From the NCBI GenBank assembly GCA_944325335.1, contig CALUZR010000001.1:78835-142834 (forward strand): a stretch of 64,000 bases of DNA, written 5' to 3'. Position 1 is the stretch's first letter. The number at the start of each line of letters is the position of its first letter. This DNA is from an uncultured Parabacteroides sp. GTDB lineage: Bacteria; Bacteroidota; Bacteroidia; Bacteroidales; Tannerellaceae. The position numbers were made by a program, and so were the translations under genes. Positions 45,288 to 52,120 of the stretch are shown here, piece after piece. A model generated the notes under the pieces. It was not told the origin of the DNA. It saw nothing but the letters and a program-made list of their open reading frames with translations, and made no database searches.

Positions 45288-47972
45288 TTATTCGATGAGA
45301 AGGATGATTCCGTCCCGTCCCATCAGTTCGCACGTCGTGAAATCGCGTAGCGTCTTGCCCCATTGCAAGTCCTCTATTTGTGGCAAGGTATATTTCGTGG
45401 GGCGGAAACCTAATGCTTGCTCGTCGATGGTAATCCGGGCACGTTGCGGAAGGTCCGTCCAATTGGCCAAGACGACCAACGCCCGTTTTCCATTCGTATA
45501 AACGGTAGCAGGGATGTCCGGATTATTGGTTTTCACCGGGCATTGCGGATCCCAATAGCCGTGCATCTCAGCATCCTTCATGCCAAACGTATCCCACACC
45601 TCCCAGAGCGGCACAGGGTTTCCACTCCAAGGCAAACGGGGAAGCATGCCATAAATCATACCCCGGAAACGATTTTTGGCATCGAGCGTCTCGCTGAGCA
45701 AGCCAAAGGGAATCCCCGACATCTCGACCAGCCAGAAATCCATCGTATTATCTTCGCGAAAACCCTCACCTATCCACGTGCGGTCGACGTAGGGCAAAAG
45801 TTCGGTATAGATATGGAGTGAGTTGGCATAGCCGGCGTGCTGATTCATGTGGTTCCACGAGTGGATATCGATCGTGCGCCGTTTTCCGTCTTTGTCCAGG
45901 ATGCGGCGGGCACGTTGGAGCGTTTGTCTGTCAAGCGCGCTATCGTCAATATAAATGCCGTCGATTCCCAAGTTCTTCACCATCCAGTGCAATCCCTCCA
46001 AGTAATAATTATTCCAACGCGAATCGGGCGTGGTAATGACCGAAATATCCATATCACCTGCATATTTACCCTCGCGGAAGGCATTGTACCAGGCGGGGAT
46101 GAAGTGCGTAGTGAGATTCTGGTTCAACCATTCGTTCGGCCCGTTCGGATGAATCAAGGTACGGGTATCTTTTCCGGGTCCCTCATGAATCACCTCCGTG
46201 CCTAAGCTCCGCAATGCCCAAAGCTCTGGAACCTTCACCGTGAGTTCGCGTGTCGTATAATAAAGACGTACCCCTATGCCCTTGGCATGCGCCTGCTCGA
46301 TGAAACGCTTCAAGTCTGGCGTCGATTCATCGTAATACGGGTAGTTGATGAAGGGATAAATGTCTTTCTTATGGTGCACGTTGATGAGATTGGCCCCCGC
46401 CTTTTCGGCTTCCGGGATATACGAAGCGCTGAGGTCGCTATTCGAATGGTAGAAACGTTCCGTGGCCTGTTTTTCCAAGTCCAGCGGCTTAACGGGCGTG
46501 ATTTGCATATCGAAAAGGTAATGCAATATGTCGCCCTTCTTCATCTCCCGCTCGCCGCTATAAGCCACCAGCCGGGTTGATTCTTTCGCAGGAAAGATAT
46601 CAATGCCCCCCTTCCCGTCGTTCCCCCAAGAAACGGGTAAATTCAACCTTCCCAATGCGTAATAGATATTCACCAGCGGGCGGACGAAATGTTCATCCAT
46701 GAAACGAAGGTTCATCCCCGCATTCACGTTCCCCATCCAAATCTTGTCCTGGTGTTTCTCTACATTCCAGGTCCACTTTATGACGGAATCTGGGCGAAAA
46801 CCTCCCTTATGCCCCAGTCCCATCATGTATTTAGAGGCAAAAGCGGTGTAAGGGACTTCCAGCCGGATGTCTTTCACCTGTTTATCGCGGCGCGCCTTTA
46901 CCTCCAGTTCCAGATTCGTAATGCCATCAAATCCAAAGTTTCCCGTACACTCGACTTCAAAGTTCGCGCTTTTTTGACGGGCTGTCCAGACGATGTGCGC
47001 ATCCGTTTTTTTCTCGATATGGATAGACGCCTTGCCGAGCGGTTCGATTCCTTCCGGGGTTTCGATGACGAAGCGCATCGCGTCGGCCAAAATGGGATTG
47101 GAAAGGGTATCGCACAGCGCATTATTAGCTGTATATTTCGTAGTGATTTGCGAAGGAAGCCCGTTCGCCCCCAAATCTATATTTCCGCCCAACCACGAGA
47201 AGCGGTATCCCTTTTTCCGTTCAATTTGGACAGGCACATAGGGCCGGGTAGGCGTTTCTGCATTGCCGATGGAAGAGTTCAACCAGCGGAGACGGCTCTT
47301 CCGCCATCCTTCGTCGTCTCCATGGTTCGCGATAGGCGTTCCCTCGACCGAAAGGGCCACCTCTATCTCCGTCTCTTTCCCTTTTTCATCGGAAATGGTC
47401 ACTACACCCTTGTAGACACCCTGGGCCGAGGCGGGAATGTCCATCCCCATCCAAAGCGCCTGCACCTTTCCTTTTTCCACCTTTACCTGCTTCTGAAAGG
47501 CTTCCCCTTTCGTATTTATACCCGATAAATTGAAGCATTGGAAGGCCGAAGACGGGATTTTATCTCCTGCCCCGTTCCGTAAATCTGAAATCGTGGCAGT
47601 TATATTATTTAATGTATGGAAGGGAGCAAACACCCCTATTTGCCAGACATAAAATTCGCCCGGTGCGCAGGCTGCTTCCAGTTTTTGCCACTCAGCCAAC
47701 GGGCGCGTAGTCCATCGCGCGGGAATATTCTCGGTCAAACGAATGTCGTGCAAACGGTCTTCGGCAAAACAGAAGTAGCCCGCCGCAGGGGGATTGCCCA
47801 TTAATTTAGCTAAAGCCTCCTCCGAAGCCGGTTGGCGCATCTCGGATTGCTGTTCGTTCACCGTCCCGGTACGTTTCAGGTCGTCGAACGCATTAGTTAC
47901 ATGCTCTTGTGCCGTCAGCGAAGCTTGCCAAGTAAAAAACATCGCCAGCGCAGGTATCCATATCTTCTTCAT
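45288..47972 (-). CDS. Large secreted putative glycoside hydrolase (DUF6067-like)
   Basis: 894 residues with a signal peptide (MKKIWIPALAMFFTWQASLTAQ). N-terminal beta-rich domains (FYVWQIGVFAPFHTLNNITATISDLRN; GVYKGVVTISDEKGKETEIEVALSVEGTP) are followed by a lyase/glycosidase-type beta-supersandwich. A TIM-barrel-like part from ~ residue 500 has ANLINVHHKKDIYPFINYPYYDE, KGIGVRLYYTTRELTV, LGIDGIYIDDSALDRQTLQRARRILDKDGKRRTIDIHSWN and VDRTWIGEGF. Possible catalytic acids are the Asp pair in YIDDSAL and the Glu in GEGF. The whole resembles DUF6067 proteins of polysaccharide loci. It has its own terminator. Substrate unknown; the GH89 gene lies upstream on the same strand. Confidence 0.8.
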   Translation of the reverse strand: MKKIWIPALAMFFTWQASLTAQEHVTNAFDDLKRTGTVNEQQSEMRQPASEEALAKLMGNPPAAGYFCFAEDRLHDIRLTENIPARWTTRPLAEWQKLEAACAPGEFYVWQIGVFAPFHTLNNITATISDLRNGAGDKIPSSAFQCFNLSGINTKGEAFQKQVKVEKGKVQALWMGMDIPASAQGVYKGVVTISDEKGKETEIEVALSVEGTPIANHGDDEGWRKSRLRWLNSSIGNAETPTRPYVPVQIERKKGYRFSWLGGNIDLGANGLPSQITTKYTANNALCDTLSNPILADAMRFVIETPEGIEPLGKASIHIEKKTDAHIVWTARQKSANFEVECTGNFGFDGITNLELEVKARRDKQVKDIRLEVPYTAFASKYMMGLGHKGGFRPDSVIKWTWNVEKHQDKIWMGNVNAGMNLRFMDEHFVRPLVNIYYALGRLNLPVSWGNDGKGGIDIFPAKESTRLVAYSGEREMKKGDILHYLFDMQITPVKPLDLEKQATERFYHSNSDLSASYIPEAEKAGANLINVHHKKDIYPFINYPYYDESTPDLKRFIEQAHAKGIGVRLYYTTRELTVKVPELWALRSLGTEVIHEGPGKDTRTLIHPNGPNEWLNQNLTTHFIPAWYNAFREGKYAGDMDISVITTPDSRWNNYYLEGLHWMVKNLGIDGIYIDDSALDRQTLQRARRILDKDGKRRTIDIHSWNHMNQHAGYANSLHIYTELLPYVDRTWIGEGFREDNTMDFWLVEMSGIPFGLLSETLDAKNRFRGMIYGMLPRLPWSGNPVPLWEVWDTFGMKDAEMHGYWDPQCPVKTNNPDIPATVYTNGKRALVVLANWTDLPQRARITIDEQALGFRPTKYTLPQIEDLQWGKTLRDFTTCELMGRDGIILLIE

Positions 47973-48045
47973 TTCATTTTTGCTATTAAATAGGTATATA
48001 AATAATATCTCGCTCTCATTTTAACCTTTAATTTTTTTAAGAAAC

Positions 48046-48070
48046 AAGCTTCCGCAAGTTGCGGAAGCTT
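48046..48070. repeat. Perfect 25-bp palindrome beside the 42-bp array
   Basis: The 12 bases AAGCTTCCGCAA, a central G and their exact reverse complement can fold into a 12-bp hairpin. It lies between the GH89 gene and the large putative glycosidase and could end or process the GH89 transcript. Confidence 0.75.
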
Positions 48071-48080
48071 CAAAACGTTC

Positions 48081-48243
48081 GAAAAGTAACCTTCGCCAGT
48101 TCGCGAAACCTACTTTTCGCATGAAAAGTGACCTTCGCCAGTTCGCGAAACCTACTTTTTGCATGAAAAGTAACCTTCGCCAGTTCGCGAAACCTACTTT
48201 TTGCATAAAAAGTATCCTTCACCAGTTCGCGAAACTTACTTTT
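48081..48243. repeat. 42-bp tandem array of hairpin units
   Basis: The core TTCGCGAAAC recurs with TCGCGAAA starts at 48101, 48143, 48185 and 48227, exactly 42 bp apart. Each unit can fold: AAAAGTA with TACTTTT outside and TTCGC with GCGAA inside. The first unit in the direction of transcription includes the GH89 stop codon. A 61-residue frame with a 14-residue repeat crosses it but only because 42 is a multiple of three. Confidence 0.88.
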
Positions 48244-50479
48244 CACCTAAATTCTCATGGATATTGCCTTCCTGGATCTTGTCCGCGCCCGTAGAATCAC
48301 CATAATATTCCTGCGCAAGCGTGGCGTACTTCTGGTACAAGCGTCCGGCCATCTCCAGTTCATCGCCTACTGTAATCGGCGTCCGCGCTTTATTCGGAGT
48401 GGCTACGAATTGGAGTTCCCAATCAGCCAAACTGTTGTAAAAATCGTTTGCCCGGAATGATTCGCGGCCATAAATCTGCGGAAGTCCCTTCTCGACGTAG
48501 GGCGTGCCCTCCTCTAAATGCAGCAGGAGCATGTCGTAGAACTTCGTCCAGCGCTGGAGATAATATCCTTCAATCAGCCCGGTCCATTCGCGCCAAGAAT
48601 AATCGAAAATATGCGGGTCACCGTCTGCACCCCAAATCGTGACGAGCGCCGTAGCGTCCTTTTCGAGCAAATTCTTTTCCTCTTCGGTGTCGCCCCACGA
48701 GCGGGCAGCCGTCAGCCAAGCATCGAAATTAAATTCCGGACGGGTCCGGAGCAAGGCATCCACATCGCGCAACATTTCGAGGAAGCGACCGCTGTGGAGG
48801 AGGAACGCCTCTTTGTTTTTTTGCTTGAACGCTTCTACCGCTTGCTTATGAATGGCCTGCCCGAGGTTGGACATGAGCTGGCGCTGCACGTCGACGATAT
48901 CAAAACGATAGGGCACGGAGTTTTTCATCTTCGCCGAATCGGCAAGCAAAAGCCCCTCGGCCTCGATAAGCAATTGCGGATCGTAAGGAATGCCCAGCCC
49001 CGCGTTGGGGCCCGATTTCTTCACATCGACAGCCGGACGCGCCGCGATGATAGAGCTTCGTTCCGTCCCGTTTGTACCCGGACGGTACGGGCCTTCCAAG
49101 AGACACATCCATGCCTTCGTCCCGTTCTGCGAAGCTACTCCGTAACGACGCGCGGCATAGTCGGCCAGCCACGTTTCCACGTCGATGGAGTCCCGATACA
49201 GAGGCATCTCGAACGCCAAATCATAATAAACCGGATTTTGCACGATCGACTCCATAAAAAGGCCCGACCCACAAATGTTCGGATTCTTCTTTTTGGCCTT
49301 CGCATACTGATTGGAAGCCAACAGACGCAAGTCTCCATGCAAATTGATACGCCCGCCGAAGTTATGCAGGTTGCCCGCTACCACGGAATAGCCCCAAGCC
49401 GCACTGTCGCGTTGGCTCAGGCCCCCGTTGAGGTCCAAAATAATCAAATCCTCCTTGGGCACGGCCTTGACGATCGGCTCGCGGAGGCTCCAGCCCTGCA
49501 TCGCCCACCGGGCATTCGGGTCAAAATCTTTAAAGAGCTTGTAGATAGAGTTGCCCACGGCACTTAAATATTCGGGCGTATCCACCGGAGGCGCGCTTTC
49601 ATGAAAAGGATCGGCAGCATAGACGCCATGCGCCCCGAATAGTTTCTTCTCCTCTTCCAAGAAATCCCGCCCCAAGACAAGGAACAACGAATCGGTCGGG
49701 TCGAGTTGCGCCGCACCAGTGAATCCGCACCACGAGGGTTGGAGCTGTATTTTCGCTTCCGGATATTTATCCTTCAATTCACGAGGCACATACCCAGAGA
49801 AACCTTGCTGGATCGGCTGCATACCGAGTTCCAACTGGCGGTCCATAATCTGCTTTCCCAGCGTAATGTGCTTGTCGATCCACGATTTGGGAAGCGGGCC
49901 GCCGTAGCTTTGCAAGTTCTGCATCCATTGCCAAGCAAAATGAGCCGGACCCGCCAGGAAGCGGCGTGCCTCCTCGTCCGTAAACTTATGTTTCAACAGG
50001 GTATTATACCAGACCGCCTCCAATCCCACGACCGAAAGGGGCATGTTGATGGAGTTCATGGCCATAAAATCCAACTCGCGCTCCCAACGCTTCCAATCCC
50101 ACCAAGCCGCGGTATAACTGACCGTGCAATAGTTCATATACACGCGATATTTGCCATTAATAGTGTTCTTCACCGGCGCGGCGGGCAAAGGAAGTTTCTC
50201 CGGAAGATCCAACTGATCTCCAAACCAAGACACATGCGCCTGGCAGGTATATTTCAGATACTGGTTGAAAGCCGTGGCAAGCGACACGGTATTGTTTCCC
50301 CGCAAGACGACCTTCCCGCCTTCCGAATCGATCTCGTACGCATCCTGTCCGTCGACCGGTTCAATCAATTCTAACTTAAATTGGTCCCCATACCCCGGCG
50401 TGACGCGCTCAATCAAATCATACGCCGCCTCGATACGTGGATCCAGCTCCTGCTGGCAACTGGCCAGGAAGAGGAACAT
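48236..50479 (-). CDS. GH89 alpha-N-acetylglucosaminidase (signal peptide frame disturbed)
   Basis: 747 residues from the ATG at 50479. It releases terminal alpha-linked GlcNAc, as on gastric-type mucin glycans. The family order is clear: an N-terminal domain (LDPRIEAAYDLIERVTPGYGDQFKLELI), then the NAGLU barrel (KYRVYMNYCTVSYTAAWWDWKRWERELDFMAMNSINMPL, AHFAWQWMQNLQSYGGPLPKSWI, DPFHESAPPVDTPEYLSAV, MQGWSLREPIVKAVPKEDLIILDLNGG, GNLHNFGGRINLHGDL) and the helical C-terminus. The start as read, MFLFLASCQQ, is too short for a lipoprotein signal. One more T in the T7 run just upstream would join it to MNKLTYFFLC from the ATG at 50508 and give a normal lipobox. The gene ends inside the 42-bp array. 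Confidence 0.9.
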   Translation of the reverse strand: MFLFLASCQQELDPRIEAAYDLIERVTPGYGDQFKLELIEPVDGQDAYEIDSEGGKVVLRGNNTVSLATAFNQYLKYTCQAHVSWFGDQLDLPEKLPLPAAPVKNTINGKYRVYMNYCTVSYTAAWWDWKRWERELDFMAMNSINMPLSVVGLEAVWYNTLLKHKFTDEEARRFLAGPAHFAWQWMQNLQSYGGPLPKSWIDKHITLGKQIMDRQLELGMQPIQQGFSGYVPRELKDKYPEAKIQLQPSWCGFTGAAQLDPTDSLFLVLGRDFLEEEKKLFGAHGVYAADPFHESAPPVDTPEYLSAVGNSIYKLFKDFDPNARWAMQGWSLREPIVKAVPKEDLIILDLNGGLSQRDSAAWGYSVVAGNLHNFGGRINLHGDLRLLASNQYAKAKKKNPNICGSGLFMESIVQNPVYYDLAFEMPLYRDSIDVETWLADYAARRYGVASQNGTKAWMCLLEGPYRPGTNGTERSSIIAARPAVDVKKSGPNAGLGIPYDPQLLIEAEGLLLADSAKMKNSVPYRFDIVDVQRQLMSNLGQAIHKQAVEAFKQKNKEAFLLHSGRFLEMLRDVDALLRTRPEFNFDAWLTAARSWGDTEEEKNLLEKDATALVTIWGADGDPHIFDYSWREWTGLIEGYYLQRWTKFYDMLLLHLEEGTPYVEKGLPQIYGRESFRANDFYNSLADWELQFVATPNKARTPITVGDELEMAGRLYQKYATLAQEYYGDSTGADKIQEGNIHENLGEK

Positions 50480-50483
50480 ACAT

Positions 50484-50490
50484 AAAAAAA
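50484..50490 (-). other. A7/T7 homopolymer splitting the GH89 signal peptide frame
   Basis: On the coding strand this is T7 after ACTTAC. With T8 the frame would read MNKLTYFFLCMFLFLASC from 50508, a proper lipoprotein signal. With T7 that ATG leads out of frame. It may be a slippage site, a mutation or a sequencing error. Confidence 0.7.
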
Positions 50491-50530
50491 GTAAGTGAGT
50501 TTGTTCATTTGTTTTTGTCTGTTTTTGTTT

Positions 50531-51976
50531 TTATCTCAATTTATTATTTATAATAATCCAAGACCCCGTTCGTGAAGAACCTTTGCGCTTTATAATGCCT
50601 TCCTCTTTAAGAATTGCTATCACTCGCTCACAATTTCGTTTACTAATACCTATCTTATCAGCCATTTGTTGAATTGTAATTGAATTAAAATGCGCAATCA
50701 AATTAAGAATTTCATTCTTTAGCTCTTGATCCTTCACATTAGCAAGATTACCGCCATTACCGCCAAGATTACCGCCATTACCGCCAAGATTACCGCCATT
50801 ACCGCCAATTTCACCGACATAATACTTTTGGATAAACTGGACTTGAAAAGACAAGCCAACTTCCCTCCATCTGAATTCGACATGAGGATAACGCTTCATT
50901 TCTGTAGCGACCAACTTTAACCCGTTTCCCCATTGATCGATGATACCCAATCGCTTAAATACAGGAGCTATCACCTTATTCCTGGCGTCCGACTGACGAC
51001 TTTCCATATCCGTATAATCGATAGATGGCGGTAATAATCCAGGACTGGTAATTTCCACCATATCGTCATAGATAGCGACTTTTATATCTTTACCCGTCAA
51101 TGAATACTGACGATGCACCACAGCATTCCGAATAATTTCCCTAATAGCTTTTATGGGGTATTCCCAATGCGACACTGTATAAACACCTTCTACCTTTGCC
51201 CCTTTATTTATATGGCGAAGTACAAAATTGTAAGCCTCTTCTGCTTGCATTGCAATGGAACCCATTATGCTTTTTTGGTCAATAAACTCTTCCGAGTCTA
51301 CACCTTTAAAACGAGCACATTCGACTTTTGCATTCGGAAACATCTCAAACCGTAATGCATCATCCGAAAGCAAAATCAATGCATTAGTTGGGTATTCATT
51401 CCCTTGTTCCGTTTTTACCAACTCTAATTTTCGTAAAACCTGCGCATTTAACGGCTCTTCCGTTTTTTCTTCATACAATTCGCTAAACGTATGGATATCT
51501 AATTCATCTACTGTCTTATCCAATACAATTTCACTATCAAATGACACATTCCTCCGACGGCGTTCCAATTCCGCTACAATACTCTCATTAGCCACCCGAT
51601 TATTCGAACCTACCCGAATGTAAGTACCTTTGATCTTTCCTTCGCTCTTCAAATAATAAGGAGGCATACTACCACGATAAATCCGAATACGAATCAGGTG
51701 CTTATCCTCGATAGTAAGAAACGAGATTTCCGGCAAAATGGTAGGATAACACCTATCATAAACCATATTGCTGATTTGCTCTTCTATCCGAGGCAAATCA
51801 TCCTCAGGAAGACCTACAACCGTCCGGTCATCATCAACCCCAAGATAAATATCACCTCCCGCATCGTTGGCAAAAGCTACAATCGTTTTCGCCAAATCTG
51901 AATTGGCTGGCAATTCACCCTTAAATTCAAGGCGACGACCTTCTTGCTTTTCTATTATTTGAGAAATATGATCCAT
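50531..51976 (-). CDS. AlbA_2 (Schlafen-like) / HATPase_c_4 transcriptional-regulator-type protein
   Basis: 481 residues, cytoplasmic. The N-terminal AlbA_2 domain (EFKGELPANSDLAKTIVAFANDAGGDIYLGVDDDRTVVGL, about residues 17-57) is followed by the RecG-like ATP-binding part (AIREIIRNAVVHRQYSLTGKDIKVAIYDDMVEITSPG, about residues 282-318; N-box Asn in IIRNAVVHR). A Gly-Asn linker, GGNGGNL three times (about residues 390-412), leads to a winged-helix end (LIAHFNSITIQQMADKIGISKRNCERVIAILKEEGIIKRKG). Bacteroidales carry many such genes. The role is unknown, with transcription control or defence suggested for relatives. The composition is more AT-rich than the genes on its left. Confidence 0.88.
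   Translation of the reverse strand: MDHISQIIEKQEGRRLEFKGELPANSDLAKTIVAFANDAGGDIYLGVDDDRTVVGLPEDDLPRIEEQISNMVYDRCYPTILPEISFLTIEDKHLIRIRIYRGSMPPYYLKSEGKIKGTYIRVGSNNRVANESIVAELERRRRNVSFDSEIVLDKTVDELDIHTFSELYEEKTEEPLNAQVLRKLELVKTEQGNEYPTNALILLSDDALRFEMFPNAKVECARFKGVDSEEFIDQKSIMGSIAMQAEEAYNFVLRHINKGAKVEGVYTVSHWEYPIKAIREIIRNAVVHRQYSLTGKDIKVAIYDDMVEITSPGLLPPSIDYTDMESRQSDARNKVIAPVFKRLGIIDQWGNGLKLVATEMKRYPHVEFRWREVGLSFQVQFIQKYYVGEIGGNGGNLGGNGGNLGGNGGNLANVKDQELKNEILNLIAHFNSITIQQMADKIGISKRNCERVIAILKEEGIIKRKGSSRTGSWIIINNKLR
50745..50807. repeat. 21-bp coding repeat, three units (Gly-Gly-Asn linker)
   Basis: AAGATTACCGCCATTACCGCC is repeated three times head to tail and encodes G-G-N-G-G-N-L on the minus strand. 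The unit is a multiple of three, so copy changes alter linker length without a frameshift. Confidence 0.92.
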
Positions 51977-52075
51977 ATTATTACCTATCTATTGAAAGAA
52001 AATTACCTGCAAAAATAACCATTTTATCACAAAACAGGTACAAGTTATGATAATAATCCAGATCTATTTCAAGTA

Positions 52076-52110
52076 ACATCCAGATGTCTAAACAAATAGC
52101 ATCTGGATGT
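52076..52110. terminator. Hairpin after the AT-rich locus
   Basis: ACATCCAGATG (52076-52086) and CATCTGGATGT (52100-52110) are perfect complements around a 13-nt loop, just beyond the 3' end of the gene at 52121. There is no clean T-run, so termination is uncertain. The rest of the 144-bp gap is AT-rich. Confidence 0.5.
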
Positions 52111-52120
52111 CAAAAACAGT

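Noticed and set aside
48021..48206. 61-residue protein with a 14-residue repeat
   Set aside because: It is explained by the 42-bp hairpin array crossing an open frame. It has no promoter and lies in an operon gap.
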